From positions 117,517 to 181,516 of the forward strand of contig JAHHIF010000011.1 of assembly GCA_019358875.1 (NCBI GenBank): 64,000 nt of DNA. The letters run 5' to 3'. This DNA is from Symplocastrum torsivum CPER-KK1. Lineage in GTDB: Bacteria; Cyanobacteriota; Cyanobacteriia; Cyanobacteriales; Coleofasciculaceae. Under the pieces are notes generated by a model. That model was given only the letters and a program-made list of their open reading frames with translations, had not been told where the DNA came from and did not search any database. The stretch's first letter is position 1. Each line of letters starts with the position of its first letter. The position numbers were made by a program, and so were the translations under genes. Positions 39,547 through 48,711 of this stretch are shown here, piece after piece.

Positions 39547-41802
39547 CTAAAACAAATAACGAACGCTAAAGTAAAAGCCCTCATCTTGGGCATTAGTACC
39601 CCGATCATCAAGGTCAACCAAGGGAAAAGCATAATCAGCACGAAGGTTGAGTCCCGGTACTGGCTCCCAAATTAATCCCATACCGACACCTGCTAAAAAT
39701 TGCTGTGATGGTGATGGAGTAGGATTATCAGAGACATTCCAGACAATACCAGCATCAAAAAATGGAGCGAGTTGTAATGTAGAAGCACCTGCTTCATCTC
39801 GCTGTAAAGTAATGCGATCTTCAACGGAAAAACGCACACCATTATCGCCTGAGCGAATGTTTTGTCGGTAGCCTCGTAAGGATTGACCGCCACCAACTAC
39901 AAATTGTTGGGAGGGAAATAAACTATCGGGTGTTAACTGGATGTCAGCTCCTACAATTAAAAAGTTATCCTCACCAAGAACTTGCACACGCTGCACCTGA
40001 CCAAGCCAACTGAAAAAACGTCCATCAGGAATCGGGTCAGGATTGATTGTGGCATCAAACCAGCCAGTGCCGAGACTAAAAAGCGATCGCAAAGACCAAG
40101 CGCCTCTAACATCCCGGCGCAAATAATTTTGCCCAAACTTAAGCACACTGGTTCTGGTAAACCCTTCTTCGTCAGCACCAGGCCCAGGGAAGGGAAAGCC
40201 ACCGCCAATTAAGGACTGACTTTCTTGAATTGTAAAACCCAAAGATAGAGAAAATTCTTCGCGGGGGGTGCGTATGAGTGGCTGCTCAAAACTAATTTCA
40301 TACAGTTCTGAGTCCCCTTCAATGTTCAAGAAGCTGAATTCGTCTTCAACGATTTGATTACTATTGATGGCGGTTCTTAATTGCACAGCACCATTCATCG
40401 GGTTGACGGGTAGCCGATACGTAAAGTCAAAGCTATCTGCACCCCCCCTAGTTGTGTGGTAGTACGAACCTGCAACTGTATCCCCATTCCCTGTAAGGTT
40501 GCGATAGAGCAAGTTGATGCCCAATCGTTCCGAACCCACACTCGGCGGCGAATAGTTATCAATGCCAAAACTACCTTCAAAGGGGTCAGCTTCAACAACA
40601 CGAACAATAAGAATGCTCTGCCCTGTTTGGGTTCCCGCTCGGAGGCTCGCTTCTACATTCTCAAATAAAGGGTCAGCCCGGAGCAACCGCAATTGGTCTT
40701 CCAACTCAGCGGTATTAAGAGGTGTCCCCGCCCCTAACTTTACGCGGCTGCGGATATAGCTAGGATTTAATCGACGTGTTCCCTCAATTTGTATTTCTTG
40801 TAAACTGCCCTCTAGAACGCGAATTTCCACAACACCATTAGTAACGTCCTGGTCTACAAGAATCGCTCTAGAGGTGATATAGCCCCGTTCTAAGTACAAC
40901 TGGGTAATCGCATCTGCGACTTGTCTGAGTTGTTCTAGGGTAAGAGTTTGTCCCTCATAAGGTTGGGTAATTGCCTCTAACTCGTCGGCTTCAAAGACAG
41001 TGCTACCAGTTACTTGAATGTCCTGAACTTGAATCGTTGGTGAGACAGGAGTGCTTGGAGTTGGAGGCGGTTGCGTGGGTGGTTCTGGAGTGACAGGTGT
41101 TTGAACAGGTTGCTCTGGTCTTAAGGGTTCAGGTATCGGGTTTGTCGGCGGCTGTAGAAAGCGGTCTTGGTTGGGGTTAGGTTGTAGATTCTCTGGTGGC
41201 ACAGGTGGAGCAGTCGGCAGGTTCTGTGCTTGTAGAGATGTATCTTGAATGAGGCTTGGTAAGAAGCCTGGTTCAACAGCTTGCGGCTGTGGAATGAGTC
41301 TGAAAAAACCTTGCCCAAAGGATTCTGGAGAAGGAGAAAGGGTCTCATTGGAAAGCTTGATGTTACTCACCTCATCTATCGACCCATCAAGAGGCTCTGG
41401 CAAAGCCGTCCGAGTTGCGGCTAATGCACCTGTGCCACTAGTACAAGCAATCCCTATACAAAGTGGTGCAAATGCATGAAGAAGACGCTGTTCTCTTGAT
41501 CCTAATCGACTCTTCGGAAGTTCATTTATGAAACAGCAAGGGCTATTCTTCAAAAACCGCTGTGTCCTACCTCGCCCAGTCACCGCTAGTGCCTTAGGAG
41601 CGACCTGATTAACACGAATCAACCATGTTGGTCTAACAGCAATGTTCGTTTGGAGCCGCTTTGCAGCTAATGTACTATGCTCCGTAAGGGCTAACGTGTT
41701 CTTGATTAAAACCTCACACCAAAGCAATCTCATCTTCGAGCGCATCAGGTCTCTAATTCTCCTTGAGTCGATATTATTGATAAACTTTGGGTGACGATCC
41801 AT
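39547..41802 (-). CDS. Outer-membrane two-partner secretion pore (TpsB, FhaC/ShlB/HecB family)
   Basis: 751 residues. A Pro-rich linker (about residues 205-260) is followed by a POTRA_2 domain ('IQVQDIQVTGSTVFEADELE'), the ShlB region ('VEIRVLEGSLQEIQIEGTRR') and a 16-strand-type beta-barrel ending in Phe ('GFYFSVRYLF'). The motif 'QSLRGYRQN' matches the conserved loop of this family (VRGY-like). It secretes TpsA proteins across the outer membrane; the TpsA gene converges on it from the left. A hydrophobic signal-like stretch ('LLHAFAPLCIGIACTSGTGA') sits at about 107-126, so the annotated ATG may be too far upstream and a non-ATG start is likely. Confidence 0.88.
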   Translation of the reverse strand: MDRHPKFINNIDSRRIRDLMRSKMRLLWCEVLIKNTLALTEHSTLAAKRLQTNIAVRPTWLIRVNQVAPKALAVTGRGRTQRFLKNSPCCFINELPKSRLGSREQRLLHAFAPLCIGIACTSGTGALAATRTALPEPLDGSIDEVSNIKLSNETLSPSPESFGQGFFRLIPQPQAVEPGFLPSLIQDTSLQAQNLPTAPPVPPENLQPNPNQDRFLQPPTNPIPEPLRPEQPVQTPVTPEPPTQPPPTPSTPVSPTIQVQDIQVTGSTVFEADELEAITQPYEGQTLTLEQLRQVADAITQLYLERGYITSRAILVDQDVTNGVVEIRVLEGSLQEIQIEGTRRLNPSYIRSRVKLGAGTPLNTAELEDQLRLLRADPLFENVEASLRAGTQTGQSILIVRVVEADPFEGSFGIDNYSPPSVGSERLGINLLYRNLTGNGDTVAGSYYHTTRGGADSFDFTYRLPVNPMNGAVQLRTAINSNQIVEDEFSFLNIEGDSELYEISFEQPLIRTPREEFSLSLGFTIQESQSLIGGGFPFPGPGADEEGFTRTSVLKFGQNYLRRDVRGAWSLRSLFSLGTGWFDATINPDPIPDGRFFSWLGQVQRVQVLGEDNFLIVGADIQLTPDSLFPSQQFVVGGGQSLRGYRQNIRSGDNGVRFSVEDRITLQRDEAGASTLQLAPFFDAGIVWNVSDNPTPSPSQQFLAGVGMGLIWEPVPGLNLRADYAFPLVDLDDRGTNAQDEGFYFSVRYLF

Positions 41803-42068
41803 GGTAAGCGGGTGAATGTCCCCAAGAATCTTATTTTTAGTTACCAGCAGAAAGTAAAATTTTAATCCTCCACGGTTATAGCTGATTGATCATTTGCTTT
41901 AACCCGATTTAATCACTAGTATTCATTTATTTACCTCACCCAATTGGCAGCAGTTCCGGAATTATGCTGATAATTGTGCTTTGATACTCATCACGTCATA
42001 CAAATTGCCGCCACACAAAGTATTACCCTCAGTGGTGGCAATTCCGTATTTGAGTCAATTGGTATCAC

Positions 42069-42638
42069 TTAAGGTTCTACTTCTTGCCAAAGAGTTTCGA
42101 GCCGACGCTGCCATGCCGCTAGTGTCTGTTGGCGCGACTCTGCTCCTTGCTCCAACTCACCCATGAGTCCTTCACGATAAAACCGATCTAGGGTTTGGAG
42201 CGTTGCCTCCAAGGATTGCCCTTGCTGTTTTGCTACCTGAATGATTTGACGAATACGAGTGTCAACGAGCTGATCAAAGCTACTCGTCAGTCCTTGCTGA
42301 CGTAGAGAAAGCAGCCGTGCTACGGCTGCTGAGAAGTCTTCAGGCTCAAGGCTCTCACTGTTGTGTTGGAAGACGCCCCAAAGAACATTTTGATTCAGAG
42401 CATAACGGGTTTCTTGAGTGTCATCAAAATTTGCTTCTAGTAGCTGTTCAAAGAATGGTTGGGCTTCCCCGGCTGGTGCAATGGGAATGAGAATTCTTAA
42501 CCAAGATTGGTCTTGTGATAAGAGGACTAGCAATCTAAACTGAGGCATTTCTACCTGCCAGACGCCAGGTTCTGTCATCTGAACGGCAGTGCTACCAAAG
42601 AGTTCTGCAAGCTTCTCAGCAATTTCTTGAGCTTTCAT
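42069..42638 (-). CDS. YbjN/T3SS-chaperone-fold-like protein, unknown function
   Basis: 189 residues from the ATG at 42638 ('MKAQEIAEKLAELFGSTAVQ'). A longer reading to 42809 would run back through the upstream gene's terminator, so I reject it. The first 120 residues alternate strands and helices as in YbjN or type III secretion chaperone-like folds ('WLRILIPIAPAGEAQPFFEQ', 'LLEANFDDTQETRYALNQN'). The C-terminal part is helical and Gln-rich. The function is unknown. It begins 10 bases after a terminator belonging to the DUF4912 gene, so it needs its own promoter or read-through. Confidence 0.7.
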   Translation of the reverse strand: MKAQEIAEKLAELFGSTAVQMTEPGVWQVEMPQFRLLVLLSQDQSWLRILIPIAPAGEAQPFFEQLLEANFDDTQETRYALNQNVLWGVFQHNSESLEPEDFSAAVARLLSLRQQGLTSSFDQLVDTRIRQIIQVAKQQGQSLEATLQTLDRFYREGLMGELEQGAESRQQTLAAWQRRLETLWQEVEP

Positions 42639-42648
42639 AGTTCTTGAG

Positions 42649-42678
42649 AAAAAAAATCCCCCGGCTGCTGTCGGGGGA
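42649..42678 (-). terminator. Intrinsic terminator of the DUF4912 gene
   Basis: On the minus strand TCCCCCG (42678-42672) pairs with CGGGGGA (42663-42657), a 7-bp stem with an 8-base loop, followed by eight T (42656-42649). It lies about 120 bases after the DUF4912 stop and 10 bases before the next start. Confidence 0.9.
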
Positions 42679-42796
42679 GATAGCAAAATACAACGGAGGT
42701 AAGTAATTGAGGTTCCCTGCTTGAGTAAGGGTTTTCTTTCTTCAAGCTTCAGAATTTCACGCCTAAGGGCATTGCCCCTACAAGTTCGCCACTTTG

Positions 42797-44047
42797 TTAG
42801 GCAAGCCATTCGGGAACGGCTTCTTCTTTTGTATTGGTGTTGCGTGATGGTGTCTCACGAGTGAATTTCATGTGGATAGAACGAGTTTGCTCACCATCAG
42901 CTGCCACTGCCATAATCGGGTAGTCAATCAAACCGTCTTGGAATGACATCTGGAAGCGGAAGGTTCCATCTGGGTTGAGCTTGATGGGGTGTCCACCAAT
43001 GGTGACGTTAGCATCTGGCTCAGTTGCCCCGTAAACGATCAATTCAGCATCCGCAACTAACCAGAACTGGCGAGGACGAATGGGAGGCATGGAAGCAGAG
43101 AAGCCAACACCAGACATTCCAACGCCAGACATGGTTAAACCAGACATTGTTGGTACAGCCCACATACCAACACCAGAGGGGAAGACATAGGAGCTAATTG
43201 CCTGCTCGTGAACCGGAACTTGCTGCATAGAACCATACAAGGAACCAGCAACGCGCTGAGCTTCGGCGGATTGTGCCATGCCGAAGATGGCATCGTAAAT
43301 GGGGTTGCCAACAGCATCTACACTGCTAGTATCAGCGCTAGCAGCGGCTTTTTTGCTGGGAGGAACCAATTCAAGGAAGGTTTTGCTACGGAGGTCTTCT
43401 TCCCAGTTTACGGTGATGAATTGGTCTTCAATCCAGTCGGAGGGGTAGACGGGAGGAACATGTACAGGTGCCGAACGAGCCAGAATGAGCCAACGACCAT
43501 CGGCACAGCGATAGCCGATATCAACAACATAATCGCGATCGCTAACTGGCATGGGCAAGTACCATTCCCGTGCTAGCTCATCACAAGGATATTCTTGAAT
43601 GCTGTGGGGCGATTGGTAGTCAAGGGTGATGTCGGTAACATCATAAATCCGTAGCGCTAACTGTTGTCCTCCCTGACGCCGTAGATCTTCTTTATGCTCA
43701 TTTGGAATATCCCAGTAGGTATAAGCCCATTGAGGGTCACGCGGCAATAAAACAATCCGGCTATCACCATAACCAGCCGGTAAATCGGCTAATCCTTCAT
43801 CCACTGATGCAAGGGTGCCACCGGTACGATCTTCTTGACCTAGTTCAAACTTTGCTGCTTCCACTTCTGGCTGTGCCTCCACTGTGCGAGATGGACTGAT
43901 TGAAATTTTTGAGCGCTGTATCTTTTGTATTTCCGCCAGCAATTGCGACTTACGCATTCGGCTATAACGGGAGATGCCATATTCACTCGCAACTTTACGC
44001 AGTTGCCGCAGTGTCATCTCTTCTAAAGGTGGGCGTTCTTTTGCCAT
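42797..44047 (-). CDS. DUF4912 protein with N-terminal Rho-N/SAP-like motif
   Basis: 416 residues. The N-terminus 'TLRQLRKVASEYGISRYSRM' with 'RKSQLLAEIQ' resembles the Rho N-terminal/SAP helix-extension-helix that can bind nucleic acid. The DUF4912 core (about 95-215) shows 'DSRIVLLPRDPQWAYTYWDI' and 'LALRIYDVTDITLDYQSPHS'. A Gly/Met/Ser-rich stretch ('MSGLTMSGVGMSGVGFSAS') links to a C-terminal beta domain ('FWLVADAELIVYGATEPDAN'). DUF4912 proteins are widespread in cyanobacteria and of unknown function. A long structured leader lies upstream. Confidence 0.88.
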   Translation of the reverse strand: MAKERPPLEEMTLRQLRKVASEYGISRYSRMRKSQLLAEIQKIQRSKISISPSRTVEAQPEVEAAKFELGQEDRTGGTLASVDEGLADLPAGYGDSRIVLLPRDPQWAYTYWDIPNEHKEDLRRQGGQQLALRIYDVTDITLDYQSPHSIQEYPCDELAREWYLPMPVSDRDYVVDIGYRCADGRWLILARSAPVHVPPVYPSDWIEDQFITVNWEEDLRSKTFLELVPPSKKAAASADTSSVDAVGNPIYDAIFGMAQSAEAQRVAGSLYGSMQQVPVHEQAISSYVFPSGVGMWAVPTMSGLTMSGVGMSGVGFSASMPPIRPRQFWLVADAELIVYGATEPDANVTIGGHPIKLNPDGTFRFQMSFQDGLIDYPIMAVAADGEQTRSIHMKFTRETPSRNTNTKEEAVPEWLA

Positions 44048-44725
44048 GATTTATGCTCTCCAATAATTAGGACGGCAGGTATGTCACTCCTGATGAATCT
44101 GAAAGTTTTGGTCGTCATGTACACATCCAGTTGCTGAAAGAAAGCTAGCTTTCAACTTGAGTTCTTCACCCGTTTGGATTCAGATTTCCAGCTTGCGATC
44201 GCTTAGTGCATTGCCTTACTTGTGCCCAAAATCGAAGAAAGCTGCGACTCTTTGGGCAAGGCTCTTTCTACGCTGCTAACGCAATGGGTGGGTCATCATT
44301 CATACAGGTACCTGGGGTCGAGCCAGCCGCCGATGATCTTAACGAAATACTCAAAATAAGTATTTCTTCGGGATCGCCTGACTTTATGTAACAGAATACT
44401 CTGACGCTGGGTCAAGGGGCTAAGGATAGCGATTTCAGGTGAATTAACGAATTTACAGGCAAGCTGGGGATCAAAATGTCATGAAATCTTGACATTAATG
44501 GGTTGCCGGGATCAAATTTTCTCAATCTTTAGCTAAGAGCAATCTGGACTTGACTTTTTAGTCAAGCTTTGATGACAAGTTGTGTTAGCGACTAGAGCTA
44601 AGCAAACAAAGCAAAAAGTCCCCAAAATTAGGAGATTTATGGGGCTTTCCAGAATTTATGCAAGAGACACCATGAGCTACGCTCACAAACGTTGCGATAA
44701 AAGTAGACTTTCAAGAGAGGTCTAC
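44048..44725. other. Long intergenic leader region of the DUF4912 gene
   Basis: 678 bases between ftn2 and the DUF4912 gene, both on the minus strand. It includes a nested hairpin at 44209-44286 and a 7-bp hairpin CTTGACT/AGTCAAG (44549-44566) that may end the ftn2 transcript. Neither of the two plus-strand ORFs here shows any family feature. Confidence 0.5.
44209..44286 (-). promoter_or_regulatory. Nested hairpin in the leader of the DUF4912 gene
   Basis: Inner stem: TGCCCAAA (44223-44230) with TTTGGGCA (44251-44258). Outer stem: CATTGC (44209-44214) with GCAATG (44281-44286). It lies about 160-240 bases upstream of the DUF4912 start. Such a leader could be a regulatory RNA, but no known riboswitch class is recognised. 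Confidence 0.35.
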
Positions 44726-47131
44726 TTATCTCAAAACAGCCATATCTCTGATCAACCAGCGACCATCTTTTCGCAGCATGTCATAACGAACTCGCAGGTT
44801 GTCATCGTAGGAAGCCGACTGATTCAACTGACCATTTTCATAGAATTGGGCTACTTCATTCACAGCCGCATCCGCCCTAGCTTGATCAGGATTAGCTGGG
44901 TTTGTCTCAACCGAGTTCACTTTAACAACGTGCTTGTACTGTCCATAGATATTGTCTCGCTTAGCCGTTTGAGCGCGTCGTTGCCATGTAGACAGAGCTG
45001 GATCAGTCAAAATTTGCTGGAGTTGATCAACTTGATGCTCTTGACCGAGAGCAAGGGACTTAGCAGACAACCAAGATTGGATGACTTGCTCAGCCGTTTG
45101 CTCAGTCAACGGCCCCTCTGGCGCGAGCATCTGAGTGCCAGGTTCAGGAATTGCTACCGGAGGCTGAGTCAACTGCACAAGTGGTTGCTCTCCTTCGAGC
45201 GGTGGACCTGAAAACCGCTGTAAAGTTTTCTGGAACCAACTTAGGGTTCCAATCAGCAGCCAAGCCAGTAGTCCCACACCGACCAAACCGCCAAGGATCA
45301 GTATAATCAGGCGTTTGAATTTTGTTGAAGACTTTGAGTTGTCTGGCAAACGTTGAAGGCGACCGGGTGTTAAACGGTCTAGGGTTACCCCAGAACCTGA
45401 TGAGGTTTTAGGGACAGAATCTCCCCCAGCTAGAGGAGGCGTTGGCTGGTCAGCCCCACCTTTCGCCTGACGCTGGCGGCGTGACGATTTTGAAGAAGAT
45501 TCACCCGGTAAGCCTGTAATGGTTGTTTCTCCTGGGCTTCCCGTTGGGGATACCCGTTGGGCTGTGGGCATTGAAACACTAGCCGTGCCTAACGTTGCCG
45601 TCCGACTCGTTGCGACACCAGTAGACCCTCGTTCTCCTCCCCACTGTGACCTAGCACCTGCTGAGTCACCGAGAGAGTTGTTAAACATTGAGCTGACTGA
45701 CTGTTGACCATCTCGCGAGAAGCGACTATCTTCTTCTGACGTTGGGCGAGAACTAGTTCGACCAAAAGCGGCTGGTTCGTTGAAACTTCTGGAGGAAGCA
45801 GCAGTCGCGTATGCCGCCTTCTGGGTCTGGACTACTGTCCACTCATTACTTTCCCCAGATGAGTCTGGCAGGTTTTCTAAATATGCTTGCACTTGCTCGT
45901 CAGCAAAGTATTCCTTCAACGAGGCTTTCTGGTTCGCTAAATCTCGGAAGTGAGGAAACACTGACTTTTGCAGCCAGCGCTCCCCATAGAGGCATAATCC
46001 AGGTAACAAATCTGGAGAACCTTGAGAATGCTCACGAATGAACGCTAGAGGTTCGTATTCCTGGCTCAGTTCTAGGGCACGGCTAGCTTCTTCGGTTTGA
46101 CCCAGTAACAGCGCACAGACGGATTGTTCAAGGTGGACATCCTGGCGTCGCCCCAAGCGCATTAGCATCTGCTTGGCACGAGCAATTAATGCCGGTTGTC
46201 TTTGGGCAAATCCTCGTGCTAGAAGGGCATAGACGGCTAGATAAGTCGCAACAGCTGAGGGACGCTTGGCTTCTGTTTCAAAGAGAGTTTGCTGTTCGGC
46301 AGCCGTTAGATAGCCACGCAACTGCTGGATAAAGCGCAGAAAGTCATCAATACTTAACCCAGATTGGTCGTCCCCTGTGCCATCAATACCCATGCGCTCT
46401 TGGAGCATTTCTTGCAATAACCGCAAGCCATTACGCCGTTCAGTAAGGTTTTCTTCTGGCAGCGCCAATAATTCCAGGATGCGGTAAGGGCGAAGTTTAT
46501 AAAGATCGGCTTGGATTTCTCCCCTCACAGATGGGAAAAATCCTTCTCGTAGGAGTAATTCTTGACCCGTTTCTAGGGAAGTTGCGGCGTTTTCGTACTG
46601 ACCTTGCTGCCATTGCTCCCGACCGAGTTCTAAGCAACCTAAGGCTAGGGTTAAAACAATGTCTGGTCGAACCTGCTGGGGGTTTCCCAAGCGACCTTTA
46701 TCTAAACTAATGCTGTCTCGTGCCCCTAGATAAGGTTGCCCCAGTTTCAGGACAAGTTCATATTCCCCTAGTTCTTGAAGAATGAGTAATGCCCCAACAA
46801 ACTGGTCACTTTTGATTTCGATGCTAGGGGTGTGGGGGTCGCTAGCCGTATCTGTGCCTTCACCAGTTCCTGGTGTACCTAAAGCGATCGCTTCTGGCTT
46901 TTGCTCGTAGGTTTTGGTGAGAAAACTCGCGTCGTAGGCGGAGCGCTGTTCGGGGTCACTGAGAACCGCGTAGGCTTCGTCCAGGAGTTGTTTACGAGAT
47001 GCGATCGCCGCTTCCGAATACTCTCGGCGCGGCAGTTGCAACGTGCGATCGCGATAAGCCTGACTTCGCTGTTCATCCGTCGCCTGAATCGGCAGTCCTA
47101 ATATTCGGTAGTAATCGAGCGGAATTCGCAC
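44726..47131 (-). CDS. ftn2: Cell division protein Ftn2/ZipN (ARC6 homologue)
   Basis: 801 residues. The N-terminal J-like domain ('MRIPLDYYRILGLPIQATDE', ending 'LSDPEQRSAYDASFL') is followed by a long helical region (about 110-420), a Ser/Pro/Thr-rich linker, one membrane segment ('LIILILGGLVGVGLLAWLLI', about 620) and a C-terminal IMS (DUF4101) domain ending 'DGRWLIRDMAVLR'. This layout is that of Ftn2/ZipN, which tethers FtsZ to the inner membrane at the division site and is the ancestor of plastid ARC6. The J-domain lacks an HPD tripeptide (residues 'LPRREY' occupy that place), so it probably does not stimulate Hsp70. Confidence 0.92.
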   Translation of the reverse strand: MRIPLDYYRILGLPIQATDEQRSQAYRDRTLQLPRREYSEAAIASRKQLLDEAYAVLSDPEQRSAYDASFLTKTYEQKPEAIALGTPGTGEGTDTASDPHTPSIEIKSDQFVGALLILQELGEYELVLKLGQPYLGARDSISLDKGRLGNPQQVRPDIVLTLALGCLELGREQWQQGQYENAATSLETGQELLLREGFFPSVRGEIQADLYKLRPYRILELLALPEENLTERRNGLRLLQEMLQERMGIDGTGDDQSGLSIDDFLRFIQQLRGYLTAAEQQTLFETEAKRPSAVATYLAVYALLARGFAQRQPALIARAKQMLMRLGRRQDVHLEQSVCALLLGQTEEASRALELSQEYEPLAFIREHSQGSPDLLPGLCLYGERWLQKSVFPHFRDLANQKASLKEYFADEQVQAYLENLPDSSGESNEWTVVQTQKAAYATAASSRSFNEPAAFGRTSSRPTSEEDSRFSRDGQQSVSSMFNNSLGDSAGARSQWGGERGSTGVATSRTATLGTASVSMPTAQRVSPTGSPGETTITGLPGESSSKSSRRQRQAKGGADQPTPPLAGGDSVPKTSSGSGVTLDRLTPGRLQRLPDNSKSSTKFKRLIILILGGLVGVGLLAWLLIGTLSWFQKTLQRFSGPPLEGEQPLVQLTQPPVAIPEPGTQMLAPEGPLTEQTAEQVIQSWLSAKSLALGQEHQVDQLQQILTDPALSTWQRRAQTAKRDNIYGQYKHVVKVNSVETNPANPDQARADAAVNEVAQFYENGQLNQSASYDDNLRVRYDMLRKDGRWLIRDMAVLR

Positions 47132-47465
47132 GGTTCACTTCCCCAGCGCAAAGCAACTAAGTTAACGTATAGTAGCCAGTAGCGTTCTCTCTTCAGCGTG
47201 CTGCAAGCCGTTGAACTTGAACCATTCAAGGCACCCGTTCAAGGAGCAAGAACCGCTTGAGTCTAGTTGCTAAAGATATTAGTAATTCTAGCAACGTCGG
47301 TAGAGCATCCCCCTAAATGAGACAGTTTGATTTTAAACCAGTGGTGCTGTTTTGACTCAAGTTAGTTTTGCTCTCTTCTTATTTTGATTTGTGAAAAAGC
47401 TGAACAGGTGTTGAGAGAAAATCAAGAAATCAATAATAGTGTTGCTGCAAGGATACAACAAACCA
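47132..47465. other. Intergenic region between divergent ftn2 and pdhA
   Basis: About 330 bases, AT-rich towards pdhA, which must hold promoters for both genes. No clear operator, hairpin or small gene is recognised. Confidence 0.5.
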
Positions 47466-48500
47466 ATGGTTCAAGAACGGACTTTACCGGAATTTAAAGT
47501 CGATTCCAGCAAAATTACTAAAGAAGAAGGATTGCTCCTGTACGAAGATATGGTGCTGGGGCGCTTTTTTGAAGACAAGTGTGCCGAGATGTACTATCGA
47601 GGCAAAATGTTTGGTTTTGTCCACCTCTATAACGGTCAAGAAGCGGTGTCAACTGGCGTTATCAAGGCGATGCGTCAAGACGAAGATTATGTTAGCAGCA
47701 CCTATCGTGACCATGTTCATGCCTTGAGTGCTGGAGTTCCGGCACGGGAGGTGATGGCAGAGTTGTTTGGCAAGGCAACAGGTTGTAGCAAAGGACGTGG
47801 CGGTTCGATGCACATGTTCTCAGCTGAACATAATCTCCTTGGGGGTTATGCGTTTGTGGCAGAAGGGATTCCTGTTGCCACAGGTACCGCGTTTCAAAGC
47901 AAGTATCGACGTGAGGCTCTGGGGGATGAGGGTTCCGATCAGGTAACGGCTTGCTTCTTTGGCGACGGTGCCTGCAATAACGGTCAGTTCTTTGAATGCT
48001 TGAATATGGCAGCGCTTTGGAAACTACCGATTCTCTACGTTGTTGAGAACAACAAATGGGCGATTGGGATGGCACATGAACGGGCGACATCTCAGCCAGA
48101 GATTTACAAGAAAGCCAGTGTATTTGGCATGGCTGGAGTTGAAGTCGATGGGATGGATGTGCTAGCGGTACGATCTGTTGCTCAAGAAGCGATCGCTCGT
48201 GCGCGTGCGGGTGAAGGTCCAACACTCATTGAAGCGCTCACCTATCGCTTCCGAGGTCACTCTCTTGCTGACCCTGATGAACTTCGCTCTAAAGAAGAGA
48301 AAGAATACTGGTTCCCTCGCGATCCCATCAAAAAGCTGGCAGCTTATCTCACTGAGCAAAATTTGGTGCAGCAAGAAGAACTCAAAGCGATAGAACGTAA
48401 AGTTCAGGATGGAATCAATGAGGCGGTTCGATTTGCAGAGGAAAGCCCTGAGCCTGACCCCAGTGAGTTGTACCGCTATATTTTTGCTGAGGATCATTAA
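47466..48500 (+). CDS. pdhA: Pyruvate dehydrogenase E1 component, alpha subunit
   Basis: 344 residues from the ATG at 47466 ('[20 protein letters not shown]'). A GTG at 47439 would add 9 residues of no family likeness. The thiamine diphosphate motif runs from '[20 protein letters not shown]' to 'VVENN'. Other family blocks: '[20 protein letters not shown]', '[17 protein letters not shown]', '[12 protein letters not shown]', and the phosphorylation-loop region '[20 protein letters not shown]'. It decarboxylates pyruvate in the complex that makes acetyl-CoA. In cyanobacteria the pdh genes are commonly dispersed; no pdhB is nearby. Confidence 0.97.
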   Translation: MVQERTLPEFKVDSSKITKEEGLLLYEDMVLGRFFEDKCAEMYYRGKMFGFVHLYNGQEAVSTGVIKAMRQDEDYVSSTYRDHVHALSAGVPAREVMAELFGKATGCSKGRGGSMHMFSAEHNLLGGYAFVAEGIPVATGTAFQSKYRREALGDEGSDQVTACFFGDGACNNGQFFECLNMAALWKLPILYVVENNKWAIGMAHERATSQPEIYKKASVFGMAGVEVDGMDVLAVRSVAQEAIARARAGEGPTLIEALTYRFRGHSLADPDELRSKEEKEYWFPRDPIKKLAAYLTEQNLVQQEELKAIERKVQDGINEAVRFAEESPEPDPSELYRYIFAEDH

Positions 48501-48553
48501 AACTTCATCTAGCTAGCTGACTAGAGTCATCCTCAAGTCTTAACGGCTAACAT

Positions 48554-48592
48554 CCCGACTCCAGATGCTTCAAGCAGTATGGAGCGGGTTTT
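48554..48592 (+). terminator. Probable terminator of pdhA
   Basis: CCCG-A-CTCCA (48554-48563) pairs with TGGAGCGGG (48580-48588) with one bulged A, followed by TTTT. It lies about 55 bases after the pdhA stop. Confidence 0.7.
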
Positions 48593-48711
48593 GTTATGTC
48601 GTTGGATTAAGCCATCTAAATTAGCACAGGTGCGATCGCAAGTTAGAGTTTTCCTGTTTAATGAGTCCCTAAACCGTACAGTTGATCAAGCAAATAATAA
48701 GCATAAAGCGT

